A stretch of DNA of 64,000 nt from Kalaharituber pfeilii. Taxonomy: Eukaryota; Ascomycota; Pezizomycetes; Pezizales; Pezizaceae. Of this stretch, positions 1 to 11,454 are shown piece after piece. The first letter of the stretch is position 1. Every line of letters starts with the position of its first letter. Below the pieces are notes generated by a model that worked only from the letters and a program-made list of their open reading frames with translations, had not been told where the DNA came from and searched no databases. The stretch is from assembly GCA_015179045.1 (NCBI GenBank), contig WHUZ01000064.1, forward strand, positions 186,001-250,000, read 5' to 3'. The position numbers were made by a program, and so were the translations under genes.

Positions 1-718
1 GGCTGTGTCACGCAATTAGTGTGCACAATGGTGGTTAGAGATGGATTGATGACATGGCGCATAGTTTTCGTGATTATTGCGCTGCATATGTTAGTCATGT
101 ACGTTAGTCAGCGTCACCTTGGCAGAGGGAAGTCTCTCTGCTTCCAAGACGATCGGTTATTATCGGCATACGCTATATCATATTGGAGAAACCCTGTGTC
201 TGTCACTTGAGCTGCAAGCCTGTTTACAATGGTATTAACTGCGTAGTACAAAGATACTGCCTCACTATCTTTAATCTAGTACAAAGTATTCACGAGACAG
301 GACCTAAAGGATCTCGACGATCACAATGTGCTGTGCAACCCATAGTGATTGTAAATAGAGTACAAATTGGAGGGAAAAATCAGGATCTCCCTTGCTCAAA
401 GTAAATTTCTGAAGTAATGCCTTCACAGACAGCGATATCCTCAATTCTCCCACCATCGACAGTTCTCGTTCACTGGCCTCTTCTGAGGGTGACAGGGATT
501 GTGGGTCGGTGCTCACTATAATGGGAAGCAAAAATGATCTCATTATCAACTAGTGCTATGCGCCACCGTCACCCCCACACCTCGCGACCGCGGAAGAGGT
601 CTTCGGCGAACCCTCCTTGAAATAGCGATGAGTCCACTTCAACAAGAAGCTCCGCACGGTGGAAATTTGGAAAACGAAAACGTATATACTCAAAACTTAG
701 ACAATAGACAATCAATTT

Positions 719-720
<2 letters not shown>
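1..720. other. Unassigned sequence
   Basis: No open frame here has recognisable domains, and no repeat shared with the rest of the window was noticed. Short open frames overlap on both strands without a convincing start or splice pattern. Confidence 0.5.
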
Positions 721-759
<39 letters not shown>

Positions 760-790
760 CCTCGTAATCCCGCTTGCAGCTGTTGGCCGG
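721..790 (-). mobile_element. Family B retroposon 3' end, truncated in hairpin
   Basis: A 38-nt T run is followed by the reverse complement of the family B tail (cccgcttgcagctgtt). The copy stops inside the hairpin, before the catggcaggg half seen elsewhere. No clear target duplication was found. It abuts an inverted repeat on its right. Confidence 0.6.
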
Positions 791-794
791 ATAT

Positions 795-976
795 GTTCGG
801 GGCCAGCCATCTTAGCCAGGCCACTCATGACTAGCCCGGGCCAGCAGCACAAGAATAGATGGCCCGGGCCACTTATCTCGAAATCCGAACCAGCTGGCTC
901 AGGTCATTGGTCCTAACAGGGATGGCACGGGCCAGTCATGAGTGGCCCGCTATCATAAGATGGCTGGCCCCGAACA
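795..976. repeat. Imperfect inverted repeat (MITE-like)
   Basis: Two arms of about 50 bp, near 795-846 and 923-976, are inverted copies. Both carry ttcggggccagccatctt and a ccactcatgact motif. The roughly 75 bp between them is unrelated. It lies against an ORF1-type element copy, so it may be a foldback insertion. No target duplication was resolved. Confidence 0.45.
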
Positions 977-1612
977 AATACAGTTGTCGTTGCAAAACTC
1001 TACCACAAGAAACGACCCTGTCGTCGGGTCGGAATCGCTTCCTGTGGCTCGTTTCCAGGATCGTTTCCACCTTGCGGCTAGTACCGTGCCCCAGGTAATG
1101 CCAACGCAATGCAGCATCTCGCTGATGGACTCCCAGTCTGGTATTGTGGAGAGGGGGGGCCTGTCTTCTGTTTCTCCTCCGCCGCTGGAGGAGGCCCGCG
1201 CGGCAGGGGAGGGTCCGGGGAGGGGGAGGCGGCGGTCTCTTTCTTTTATATCTCGACCCATTGTGCCACCGCGGAGGCGGGCGCGGGGCCGGGGCAAGGA
1301 GGCGGTGGGAGAAGGCCGGTCTTTGTCTTTTTCGGCATTCCTATTAGTTGTGGGGTGGTGGTGAGCTGAAAATTGTTCGAAACTTCACCCTCGGGGGAAA
1401 TTTGCAGTGTCTGGTATTTGGAACTAAAAATTAGATCAAAAGGCTCAGCTCGCTGAGAGCTTTCGATCCTCGCCATAGCCCATTGGGCGGCATGCGAGTA
1501 CTGATAAAAAAAAAAAAAAAAAAAAAAGAGAGCTTTCGATCGATGTGGTTTTCGCTGGGGGGACGTTGTGGGTTGAGGAGTCGCTTCCGAACACTCGTCC
1601 TGAGGTGGTTGT
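977..1612 (-). mobile_element. 5' part of an ORF1-type retroelement
   Basis: Read on the minus strand, 1612-1377 matches the 5' leader also found at 14941, 24894 and 44857. It starts near caacaaccacctcagg and contains a potential hairpin followed by ttttgatct. A GC-rich, proline- and arginine-coding frame (ORF1 N-terminus, frame-broken) follows down to about 977, where the inverted repeat takes over. The 3' half is missing. The leader is itself split by a short hairpin insertion. Confidence 0.6.
1469..1527 (+). mobile_element. Minimal family A hairpin insertion
   Basis: A 59-bp insertion holds only the family A hairpin (ctcgccatagcccattgggc onward), gagtactgat and a 22-nt A-tail. The 14-bp sequence gagagctttcgatc is exactly repeated on both sides (1455-1468 and 1528-1541). 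It splits the 5' leader of an ORF1-type element, so it is younger than that element. Confidence 0.9.
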
Positions 1613-4600
1613 TGTCGGTGAAATTCAGTCTTGCTGGCACAACCGGAAAGACTTTGCCACGAGAACCTTCACTTCCATTCATTCCTTGCTATGTCAAACT
1701 GTGCTTCCCTCCTCCCCTCCCAACGTGATTGACACTTCCTCTGTGGTGGACATGGGAACAAGCGGTGACAACTGGAGCTTGTGTGTGTTCGGCCATAGCA
1801 GGTGCATGCTAATTAGGGTATTCAGAGTATAAGTATTCCGGTGTGTGTTAACTATGTAAAAAACTACTCCAGCCCCCAACAGCAATACTTACAAATACTT
1901 GCCCGAATATCTCAAAATAATGTCTGAATACACGGCCAAGCATTTCAGGAGGACATGAGTTTCATGTACAGGCAAATAATTAGCCCAAGTCTAGCAACAG
2001 GTTGCCCTAGAGAGAAATAAATGCAATCCTTTCCAGATCCAACGGTACACCCAAGTCTGCCACTATTTACAATATGCACGCGATAATGTAGTTTTTCGGA
2101 TTAGCCAAAGGACTACAAAATACGCCGGCGAGAAGTTGCTTTTTTTGCGCTGCTAGCAAGAGCGCGGTGGTACAAGCAATGCAAAATAAATAGGCGAGAA
2201 GCGGCACATTTTGCACATCTAATTATGCACTCTTGTTTACGAAATCAAACGCCGTACTACTGAGCACCTGAGTTGAATCATGAAAGCTAGAATTATGCGA
2301 TTCTTTTCGTGTGCAGTGAATATGATTATGAATTTTGGCTTAGTTTGAACCCCCTCCAGAATAACGTAGCTTTCCGCTGCAGAATATATTCCATAAAATT
2401 CCAATGTAAAATTCATAAATTCTATCCAATAATATATATAGGCTTCCTTGCGGTTTGCTGGTGACTCAGCATGTCATTTCAAACAACGCAGTAGCCAAGC
2501 TGCGCTTATTCTTTTATTCTCACCCCGCCTTCGCAGCCTCGCGACCAACTTTACGTTAAGCCTCTGCTAATCCACACCTTGGCTCCGCGGATCAATCTTC
2601 CATGCCCTCTGATAAAACGCAGCCGGCTATCCCAACCAGGCTAGGGCTACCCCCACGTGCAACCTATCATCGCACCAAGCAATTTCAGGCAGGTGCGGCA
2701 GCCTTATAGATTTCCTTAACAGGCAGGTCGCAACGTCGTGAGATACACCTTGGTGGACATGTTAGAGCACAAGTCCGTAGTCTAGCATACATCGTGAATA
2801 CTGCTTGATGCTTCCCGCAAAAAACCAGGCTAATTGTAACATAAAGTATACCGGTTGTTTGTTACCAATTTCAGAATTTTGCGAACGGGATATAATCTTT
2901 CCCAGCGGATACAGCGCAATCGTGTATATTGTTTATAATTTTCTCAACACCTCGCCAGAAGTTCCCTTCCAATGCCTTTTTTTTTTTTTTTTTTGTTGCG
3001 GCAGCTCCTATGCAAACCATACTTGCACTTGCCTTGCGGCATTTAGAGACTCCTGAAACCTAGAGATCTACATACATTCCTATCATAAAACCAAACTTTT
3101 CAAACACCATTTCCAAACCCCCCGCCTCGGGAGAGACCCGACGCGTCACCACCCCAGCATAACCCCATATACTTTACTAACTCCATATTATGATACCCAG
3201 TATCCAAACGTACCCCCCTGTCCTAAGTTCATCTTGCACATCACACTACGCAAGCACGCATACACATGCATGCACTGTACCGTACATCAGACATCTCCCT
3301 GTCACACATCAACCCTCCACCCCCCACCTCCCACCTCCCAACCATCTCGCACATGAAAAAAAAAACCGTTATGATACGCTACCGCATGCAGCGATCGCCG
3401 CCGCTTCGTTTTTACCACAACCACAACAAGGAAATCTAGTCCAGGCTCAGTATGTATCATAAGTATGCTTACTTTCTTATCCCATGGCCCCGACAAACGG
3501 CGCCAGAAACTAGGCTCAATGGAGCAACTGCGTTTCAAGCGCTAGGCTGTGTTGGGAGGTTGGTTAAGTACTGTAGATCAAGAACGATTTTCCAATATCT
3601 ATGCATAAAAGCGACTGGAGCGCGGCTCGCAGCGTCGGTAAACGGGTGTTTGTTGAGTACCAGATACGGTGACTGGCAGTTATTACTACGCAGGAAAATA
3701 TCGGGGGAGAGGTCTGCTCGTGAGAAGTATGCGCTTGTCGGCTGTGGTCGCCGTTACCAATCATTTCTCAAAACCTGTGTTCCATACCCCTCGCGCTACC
3801 TACACCTTCCCTGACATCTGAACCCTAGACTCCGCCGAGAGTCTACCAACTACATATTTTACCCCTTCCACAACTAATCGTAATAGTTGCCTTATCGCTA
3901 TACCAAAAACCCAGCTTCCACATCATCACTTACTCTAACCCCCTCCACAACCCCACAAGCTTGCATGCATATCCTTCAGTCGCACCCACCATCTACAAGC
4001 ATCCCCACCCCCACCCCCACCCCTAGAGTGATTCGACACCGACCCCAGGCCCATCCATATCCCCCATCCCATCACTTTTCCTCCACTGTGATACATAACA
4101 CAGAACACATATTCCCGGGTAGGCCACCACGCGTACGGAAGCCTGAGTTACGGCTGCAGTCCCTATTCCATATATATATATATATATATATGCTGTCACC
4201 ATCACCAACCCACAAAGCACGTAGCTCTCCCCATCTTATAATCCAAGCTAATAGTACTGTACATATTTCCCAATCACTATTAGATACTTACTCAATAGAA
4301 TCCCACTTATATAAAACGTTTACCTCCCATCTCATCCCCCAGTCCGAATCGCCAGCGACCGATCCTCAAACCCGCACTAGGTAACTAGCGACTTTCGCAC
4401 CGCCGGTTTGCGGGGCCACTAAAAACATATCTCGATTGCGCACCACCGATTGGCGATTTGAAGCAGGGACCCACTGGCACTCGAGAATTTGAATTTCGCA
4501 GGTATTGCAATTTGGTGGACTTGTTGCTTATTTCCCGATTTTTGATTATGATCTCTCGCTTCCGGAGAATCGATTCTTAGATCTCAGGATAAATATTCAT

Positions 4601-4714
4601 AAATATATTCATATCTCCGGCATTACTGTTCTTCTGCCAACTTGTCAATTTCAACATCACGTCAGGCGCCAGTTTCGCATCGATACTCAGCCGAGTCCGA
4701 AAAGTAATTCACCA
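1613..4714. other. Intergenic, no recognised gene
   Basis: About 3.1 kb with no convincing gene. It has a T run at 2979-2996, a C-rich stretch of cacccc repeats near 4003-4022 and a (TA)n microsatellite around 4171-4191. Open frames at 3452-3814 and 3887-4384 lack domains and look fortuitous. The last few hundred bases are probably the upstream region of the next gene. Confidence 0.4.
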
Positions 4715-5566
4715 ATGCCGTACCACCGCTTCCTTCCCCTCCCCTCTCCCTACCTCGTCGCGGCGGTCCTCATACACTTCATCACCGTCTCCGCCTCCCC
4801 GACCCGCGCCAACCGGCGCTCCCTCTCAAACCCTCCGTCTCGCCTCCAAAGATCCAATCTTGCCTTGCGGAGCACTTCGGCCGATGAAACTGATACTAGC
4901 GTACCTAGTACTAGTGATACAACAACCTCCGACTCCCCAATCGTCAGCGTACTGGCCACGGACTCCAACATGGAGCTAGAGCACATCATTCCGGACGTGC
5001 AGGAGCCAGGGGCGGGGGAGGACACAAGCGGGGGAGGGCCGACAAACAAAGTGTGAGTATTTCGAGTGATTTACGTACTTATGATCCTCCAATACCCAGT
5101 CTCGCCAACACGCATTTTTCCGCTCTTAATTTTTTAAAAACTAATTCCCCCTTCCGCGTACAGCCTCATTATCCTCGTCTCCATCTTTAGCGTCATCATC
5201 GGCCTCGCCGTCATTTGGGGCCTGTATATTCTCATCCGCAAATACGCCCCTCGGCTCCGCACCAAGCTGCACCCCTCATCGCAGCAACACCGCCACCAGC
5301 CGCAACACCAGCCGACAAACAGGCCCTCCCCCGCCCGCCGCAGCAACCGCAGTCATGCACGCTCTTACTCCTCCCCCGGTTCACAGACGACGTCGCCTTC
5401 ACCACCGGAGAAGCCACATCATCATGGCGACGACCCACATGAAGTACATCGGCCTGGCGCTACCAGCTTTAGCAGAGCGGTCTCTACCGCCGATTCCGCG
5501 CGCGAGAGCGAGGGCACTACGAGCCGGGACAGTGTCTCTTTAGGAGGATGTGAGAAGGAAGTTTGA
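4715..5566 (+). CDS. Single-pass membrane protein with signal peptide, 2 exons
   Basis: Spliced model: exon 1 4715-5052, exon 2 5164-5566, 246 residues. The intron (111 nt) has gtgagt at its start, an actaat branch-like motif and gtacag at its end, and it preserves the frame. Residues 1-27 resemble a signal peptide (LVAAVLIHFITVSASP). An ectodomain of about 85 residues, rich in Ser, Thr and Pro, follows. Residues 114-140 form a strong transmembrane helix ending IRKY, and a low-complexity, His- and Ser-rich cytosolic tail of about 105 residues closes the protein. This is the layout of fungal type I cell-surface sensors, but no known extracellular domain is visible, so function is unassigned. 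The first in-frame ATG before the signal peptide was taken as start. Confidence 0.7.
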
Positions 5567-6524
5567 GAGTGAGGGGACGGCCTAGGGGGGATCTACAGCC
5601 CTCTCGGGACACGACCGTAAAGCTGGCTTTAACCAACCAATCTACAACATGAAATGTACCTAGTGTTCTCGCGGCAGGCAGTAAGTAGCTATCGACCCCA
5701 TACACCTAATAACGTGTTGCACGCCTTTTATTCTCACATTTCAACTACTCCATATCAATTCCTACTAGTACACTCGTAGCCACAATGGCACTCGAGTATT
5801 TTCATGACCTGGGAAAGCGGACCTTCCATAAGTCACCACGACGAGTTTCACGAAATTTGCTCTCAGCTTGCCTTGTCTGGTTTCATTTACTCTGGGTATT
5901 CTGGCCACGAGAACTCATTTTTTTCTTTGCGGAGGGGGGGAGGGGGGGGGGGGTTATCTTGTACCTACTCCATACCGACATGAGTATATACGAAATGTCG
6001 AACAGGTGCATTCAAAAATTCGCTTTAGAGATTTTAGATTTCGTTACACACAAGTATCCTCTCACTCACATTTTTCAGGATGAAAATTATTATTTGATAG
6101 CCCCGAAATCCCTACCGATTATGGTACTTTCCAGGGTTCAACCGCTCTGGGCATCAGATTATTGTTGGGGAAAAAAGTATTGAAGTCACATTTGAATACC
6201 CACATCATAAATATCTACATACCCCTCCGCCATCCTCTCTAGCCCCCCCCCCAACCTCCACCCCCTTTGTTTAGTTCATGTTCATTTGTTTGATTTTTTT
6301 GCTGCTTTCTTCTCTATTAAGATTTCCTCTATATTCCGCCAGTGGTAGGTGAATAACGTGTATCAATTGCGAGTACCGTATTTGAAGCTATGGCGACGGC
6401 CTGTCTACTGCTCGGGGGATATACTTGTAGGTATTTCGTAACGCAAACAGCACTAAAGTTAGTACAGAAGTTGGTATGTCGGCTTCTAATTCGTGATATT
6501 TCTTGCTCTCAGCCACCTGCTGGG
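5567..6524. other. Intergenic between two convergent genes
   Basis: Presumed 3' flanks of the genes on either side. It holds a G run at 5934-5953 and C-rich tracts near 6245. The open frame 5785-6183 has no recognisable domain and was not called. Confidence 0.4.
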
Positions 6525-8585
6525 TCATGCCGCTGCTCCTGTTGCTGCTCCTCCTCCCACCGCCTCCTCCTCGCCCCCGATCGTCCCCCTCCTCTCCCTC
6601 TCTCTCCCCCTCTCCTCCCATAAACCTCGCACATGCCTTGCCCACCATTCTCCCACTGTCACCCCCTTCCCCTCCCCAGTACCCTTCCCAAACCTCATCC
6701 CCCCCATCCCCGCCGGACTCTCAAAAAAATCGCAAATCTCCAAGAATGCCTGCAGGAACTGCATCTCGATCTCGGGGAATGGGAGCATGCTGCATGCCCG
6801 CCACGTGAGTGGGAAGTCATCGGCAACAAATCGCGGCTGGTTCCTGCCGCGGCCGGTAAGGAACGGCGGCGCTGAAAAAGGGGTGTAGAGAGTGCGAGGG
6901 TTCGGGACCGTCACGGCGGGATACTTGCCTCTTGCTCTCACGTTACTACGACTAGCGCCCGAGGGTGCTTTGCCCTTAGATGATAGCAGTAGTGGTCGTA
7001 GTTGTAGCAGTTGCGGTGGCAATGGTGGTGGTGGGCTAACACTAGTTGGGGGTGCCGACAGCTGATGGCCCCTCAGAACATACACTGCGAGCATGCTTAC
7101 GACGAATTCGAGCTTGGATTTTACCGCAGGAGGATACACGTATCCAATCCCCTCCTCCTCCTTTCTCACACTCTGACCCGGAGAGCTACTTACAGGCCAC
7201 TGTTTCAGCACCTTCACGAACCCCTTTAGCGCCGCGTTCGTCGGGATTAAGAAGGGCCGCTGCCGCTCGTCGTCGAACACGAAGCGGCAAACAAGCTTCT
7301 TCGACGCAATCTCACTAAAGCGTCCCCCACGGCGGTCGAGGAGGCGCGCGGAGTCCTGCATCCGCCGGACGAGGTGCAGCTCGGAGCTGCGGGGGCGCCC
7401 ACACTCGGAGGCGGAGGCATCGGTGCGCTGCCGGGTGAGGCCGGGGTAGCGGAGAATGAGGGCAGACATCCGGCGGAGTTGCGACGATTTGATGGACTGT
7501 AAGCGCGTTTCAGCGGCGACGATGGCGTGCACGAGTTCAAGGATGGCGTGGGAGCGGAGGAAGGGGCGGAGCGAGGTGAGGTGTGGGGGAATGTCGCGGG
7601 CAGGAGCGGACATACGGGCGAGCTGGTTGGCGTTATTGCGGTAGGCCACGTAGATGAGGTGGGTGAGCTTGAGGACGGGTTGGAGCAGGAGAGTTTCTCC
7701 GAAGGCGGTCGATGTACACGGGTCTGGCGGCAGGAGGAATTCGGGTGTGGTTCCTGGGCGGGGAGGGGCGTCGGGCGGCGGGTAACAAGCGGGTCCGAAG
7801 AAGAAGTCATATTCAGACACAGGGGGACGATATGGCTTGAAGGAGCTCGAGTGGTAGCAGATAGGCTCGACGGGAGTCCACCAATAGATTTGTTTCGGAG
7901 GGGGGTAGTTGAGGAAATAAGGGATGTCGCGGAAGTGGAGGGCATCGACGAAACGCGGAACGCGGCGCGCATCGGGGTTGCGCTGGAAGCGCGCGGTGAA
8001 GGTGACGTACGTTTGGTAGATGTATTTGAGGATCGGGACGACGACCTCGGGGCCGAAGCCACCGGCACACGGGTCATGGGGGCAAGCGGAAGCGGCGATG
8101 ATGCCAGTGAGGAAATTGGGAGCCGGGGTGTGCATGGGTGTCGGGTGGTCGCTGTTGCTGTTTTGTTGTAAGTTCGTGGGGGCTAAGTTTCCGGGGATGC
8201 AGTCCCCGAGCTGTTCCGGCAAACATGTATCTGGGAAGTGCTGCTCCCAGACGTTGGAGCTTTCGCCATTGTCCGAGGGAACGAAATCCGCGGCCTCCCG
8301 CGGCAGCACGGAAAGGATTTTGCCCCACTGGATGTGCGAGACGAGGCAGGAGTCGAGGTAGTGCTGGGGCGGCGCGGGAACGGAGAGATCGGGCGGGTTG
8401 ACGGCGCAGAGCAGGTCGAGGATGCGCGCGAGGGTCAGGTGGTCGTAGATTTGGTGGACGAGTTCGACGGGGAGCGAGGAGAGGCGGCGGGCAAGAGCGG
8501 CGATGTGGGAGGTAGGTGGGAAAGGCGGAAGAGGATTTAGGGGGGTAGGGGGGCGTGGAGCGGGCTTTGCATCGCCGGAGGACAT
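6525..8585 (-). CDS. F-box-like protein, intronless
   Basis: An uninterrupted frame of 686 residues from the ATG at 8585. An open codon run extends 11 codons further upstream, but without an ATG. Residues 35-61 (LSSLPVELVHQIYDHL and following) fit the F-box consensus LPxEL..I. This motif binds Skp1 and would make the protein a substrate adaptor of an SCF ubiquitin ligase. The rest has no leucine-rich or WD repeat that I can see. It is rich in Pro and Tyr in the middle and ends in a Glu/Gly/Ala low-complexity tail. The GC content is higher than in the surrounding repeat DNA. The F-box identity is moderately sure; the target is unknown. Confidence 0.7.
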   Translation of the reverse strand: MSSGDAKPAPRPPTPLNPLPPFPPTSHIAALARRLSSLPVELVHQIYDHLTLARILDLLCAVNPPDLSVPAPPQHYLDSCLVSHIQWGKILSVLPREAADFVPSDNGESSNVWEQHFPDTCLPEQLGDCIPGNLAPTNLQQNSNSDHPTPMHTPAPNFLTGIIAASACPHDPCAGGFGPEVVVPILKYIYQTYVTFTARFQRNPDARRVPRFVDALHFRDIPYFLNYPPPKQIYWWTPVEPICYHSSSFKPYRPPVSEYDFFFGPACYPPPDAPPRPGTTPEFLLPPDPCTSTAFGETLLLQPVLKLTHLIYVAYRNNANQLARMSAPARDIPPHLTSLRPFLRSHAILELVHAIVAAETRLQSIKSSQLRRMSALILRYPGLTRQRTDASASECGRPRSSELHLVRRMQDSARLLDRRGGRFSEIASKKLVCRFVFDDERQRPFLIPTNAALKGFVKVLKQWPVSSSPGQSVRKEEEGIGYVYPPAVKSKLEFVVSMLAVYVLRGHQLSAPPTSVSPPPPLPPQLLQLRPLLLSSKGKAPSGASRSNVRARGKYPAVTVPNPRTLYTPFSAPPFLTGRGRNQPRFVADDFPLTWRACSMLPFPEIEMQFLQAFLEICDFFESPAGMGGMRFGKGTGEGKGVTVGEWWARHVRGLWEERGRERERRGTIGGEEEAVGGGAATGAAA

Positions 8586-8938
8586 GGTATCCTGCGGAGA
8601 CGGTCTCGACTTATTCAATTCAAAGTTGATATGATGCCGACAAATCTAATGTATGCAACTGGGACCTAAGTACCTAAGACTTAATTTGCTGTCCAGTCTT
8701 GGAAAAGTAAACACGAAAAACAAAGCTTAACCAATCTACGCAGTCGCGCCATGAAAGATGTTTGTACTTATATTTACTGACTGCTATAACTAATAATAAT
8801 ATGGACGACACCGGTGCCTAGCGCGGGGGGGACGATGAGCAATCCGGATACATGGTAAGCAGTTACCGCTTTTGGCCGCTTGGTACATTGGTTACAACGT
8901 CAGCGGTAGTCTGGTTCTAGAATGGTATGGTCGAATGT
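8586..8938. other. Upstream region of the F-box-like gene
   Basis: About 350 bp with no open frame of note. It probably holds the promoter of the minus-strand gene, but no clear TATA or other site stands out. Confidence 0.35.
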
Positions 8939-8949
8939 TAATGCCGAAG

Positions 8950-9008
8950 AACCTCGCCATAGCCCTTAGGGCGGCATGCGAGTAATGAAAGAAAAAAAAA
9001 AAAAAAAA
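8950..9008 (+). mobile_element. Minimal family A hairpin insertion
   Basis: A 59-bp insertion made of 'aa', the family A hairpin with a ccctta loop, gagtaatgaaag and an A-tail. The 11-bp target taatgccgaag is repeated at 8939-8949 and 9009-9019. Confidence 0.88.
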
Positions 9009-9340
9009 TAATGCCGAAGTACATTATGTGTAAGTATATATGGTAGTTTTACTAGCTAGGAGGCACAGCAAGTATTAGTGTATCGACTTTTGCTTTGCGA
9101 GACTGTATCGTAGTTACATGATGATGGTAAGTCATTCCAGGATGCCTAATCAGATTCCATACTGTATGTTCGGTGGAGGGTAAGAGAAAGAGATACAGTC
9201 AACGCCGAAATGGATAACCCTGTACTTCGGATTTTCCCCGATCGGCAGCTACTTCTCAAAGCGGCTTAAAAGCTTGGCGCACCGATGTCGATAAGCTTGG
9301 CTACATATGACTATGATACAATTCAGAAGTCGCGAAGACT

Positions 9341-9408
9341 ATGTTTCTTTTTTTTTTTTTTTTTTAATTTCACGTGACCCCGCTTGTAGCTGTTCGCCAT
9401 GGCAGGGC
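9341..9408 (-). mobile_element. Minimal family B hairpin insertion
   Basis: A 68-bp insertion: T run, then the reverse complement of the family B tail (cacgtgaccccgcttgtagc) and hairpin, ending exactly at ggcaggg. The target tcgcgaagact is repeated at 9330-9340 and 9409-9419. The flanking sequence is otherwise unassigned. Confidence 0.87.
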
Positions 9409-9776
9409 TCGCGAAGACTCTAGTCTCATACACGCGACGTGTGTTTTGGCTTGGGGCCTCGCACAGTTCTGTCTTATCGACCAGGTAATTTCTTACAGAT
9501 AAGGAACTAGGTACGGAATGTGCTGTACACAACGGCTAAGCAATGCATGCACGCTGTGCACTTCTAGGTATGGTGAAATATGCAGCTTGTATATTTATGC
9601 ATGCTATACAGAAAGTTACTCAAATTTTCAAAGAGATGGAACAAGCCTTAGCTAGTGTAGATGCGGAAGCTAATAATTCCATATCGTGGCTGGAGGAGAT
9701 ACTGGTTCTCTAGTTTACTGCCCTCGTATATTCTGCCCACAGAAATTGTCCTTTAGACTGCTTGAAAGGTGCTGTA

Positions 9777-11047
9777 CCGGGATGTCTCCGGACAGTCCTT
9801 TTGGACTGTCCTGACTGTCCTGACTGTCCCGAAGGTTGCATAACTGACTGTCCCATCTTGCATATGGTGCGGCTGAGCTGCCTGTCTCAAACTTGGCCAC
9901 TAGCGAGAATTCATTAAAAAAGCGAAGTACCTAAATACATGCAAAGTGATGAGGTACTGTTGGTACTGTGAAATGATCAGTGATATGACAACCAGCTGTT
10001 GTTGGTTCTCTTAATATCCGATTGATTCTTTCCTCAACAGTAATAGGAATTTTACTGCTATGACGGCTGTTATAGTATGCTTCAGGATTCAACTGCATTC
10101 CTTCTTCTGTACGAAGGTGTAAGGACATATTGTAACTCAATCCTGCTCACCTATACTGTATAGCATCTCCTACTGCTTGCTGATAATCAGTATTGCGACG
10201 TTTATGCTGGATATATATTAATGGATTTGGTGCCAGAGGATGAGTATGGATTTTATCTGATATCGCAAGAACCCAAGTATCTGTTCCACTATCTATATCT
10301 ACTGGCAAATTGGTTGATATTGCCCATAGACATTCTTTGGCTTGTGTGTTGGTCTGGTGTCTGCGCTGTACTATATACATAAGTCTTAATTAAAATATAT
10401 TGACATACCTTCAGAATTCTCTGCATCTAGTTTTCTAGTATCTCGGGGCTTGCCATGATGTACACATCCATAGTCCTAGACTCCTAGAGTCTATCTAAAG
10501 CCATATTTGGCCATGCATATTGCTCGCCGTCCATAGGGTCTTCACAATGTAATTCAAGCATCTCTTCTACAACCTTTATTACTACCGAAACAAGCTCCTT
10601 GGGAAGGCTCGGGTGTGGAGTCCAGGTCTGTTTCGCACTCAAGGTACTGGTTACAGTGGAGAGTAACATTTTAGTGAGCGCAAAGCAAGTATAGGGCAGA
10701 AAAATTAAATAAGGACTCGCGAGTACTATATGAATATATGTATCGGCTGGAAAATATCTGGGATGTAAAGTGCATGAAGCCTTTGTAATTGTGTTGGAGT
10801 CTTGCAAAAATGAAAATCTCAAAACCAGTAGCTACAGTACGAATTATCAAAGAAAAATTTCCCAGTTCGGAGAGTTAGGTGCACTGATTACCCTGCACCG
10901 AAAGTATCTGCCGCACCAAGACAGTCTGCCACACCAAGACAGTGAGCTCAGCCGCACCATATGCAAGACGGGACAGTCAGTTATGCAACCTTCGGGACAG
11001 TCAGGACAGTCAGGACAGTCCAAAAGGACTGTCCGGAGACATCCCGG
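9777..11047 (-). mobile_element. MULE-type DNA transposon derivative with ~103-bp terminal inverted repeats
   Basis: The ends 9777-9879 and 10944-11047 are inverted copies of about 103 bp, beginning ccgggatgtctccggacagt. Long terminal repeats of this kind are typical of Mutator-like elements. The flanks ggtgctgta and gggcctgta agree at 7 of 9 positions, as expected for an old 9-bp target duplication. Inside are transposase fragments on the minus strand. At 1.27 kb it is too short for a full transposase, so it is an internally deleted copy. Confidence 0.7.
9931..10669 (-). pseudogene. MULE transposase N-terminal fragment
   Basis: Minus-strand pieces read, in order, a Glu-rich N-terminus (from the ATG at 10669), a segment with CVHHGKPR, then TNTQAKECLWAIS and HTHPLAPNPL, then a helix-rich piece to 9931. 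The spacing of C, C and HxH fits the FAR1 / WRKY-GCM1 zinc-binding domain that precedes the DDE core in fungal MULEs. Stops and probable introns separate the pieces, and the catalytic core is missing. A working enzyme elsewhere would be needed for movement. Confidence 0.5.
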
Positions 11048-11149
11048 GGGCCTGTATCATCACCTTGCGCTACCGTTAAACCTCTCCATGGGTAAAAAAA
11101 AACCCTGTGGGAAAAAGCACTCCATGAGCGAGGAAGGTATAGGCTCAGT

Positions 11150-11450
11150 GTCTATCACTTCTTCGATTCGTCGGCATGTGCTCCGTTCAGCTCTTCGACT
11201 CGTCGGTATATGCTCAATTCAATTGTCAACTCTTCGATTTTCATTGGTATAGGCTCAATTCATCAGTCTTCGATTCGTCGGCATGTACTCAGTTCAGCTC
11301 TTCGACTCATCGGCATCGGGACCTCTCCGGGCAGGCCAGACTTACTTCAGCTCTTCAACTCATCGGCATAGCTCAATTATCAATTGTCAGTCTTCAATTC
11401 GTCGGTATGTGCTTACTTCAGCTCTTCAACTCGTTGGCATAGGTTCACTC
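11150..11450. repeat. Minisatellite with cttcgactcgtcggcatgtg-like units
   Basis: Imperfect units of about 30-40 bp repeat the themes 'cttcgaytcrtcggyatrtgctya' (split over units) and 'cttcagct'. About seven units are present here and about nine in copy 2 (35800-36175). The unit number difference shows the array changed after duplication. It produces open frames with no likely function. Confidence 0.7.
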
Positions 11451-11454
11451 TTCG

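Noticed and set aside
3887..4384. A Pro/His-rich 165-residue gene
   Set aside because: Composition is driven by C-rich low complexity and a TA microsatellite; no motif or start context supports it.
5785..6183. A 132-residue gene
   Set aside because: The frame runs through a poly-G tract, lacks any domain and has no supporting splice sites.
7247..8077. Ser/Pro-rich 276-residue frame on the minus strand
   Set aside because: It lies in another frame of the F-box-like gene and has the composition of a GC-rich shadow.
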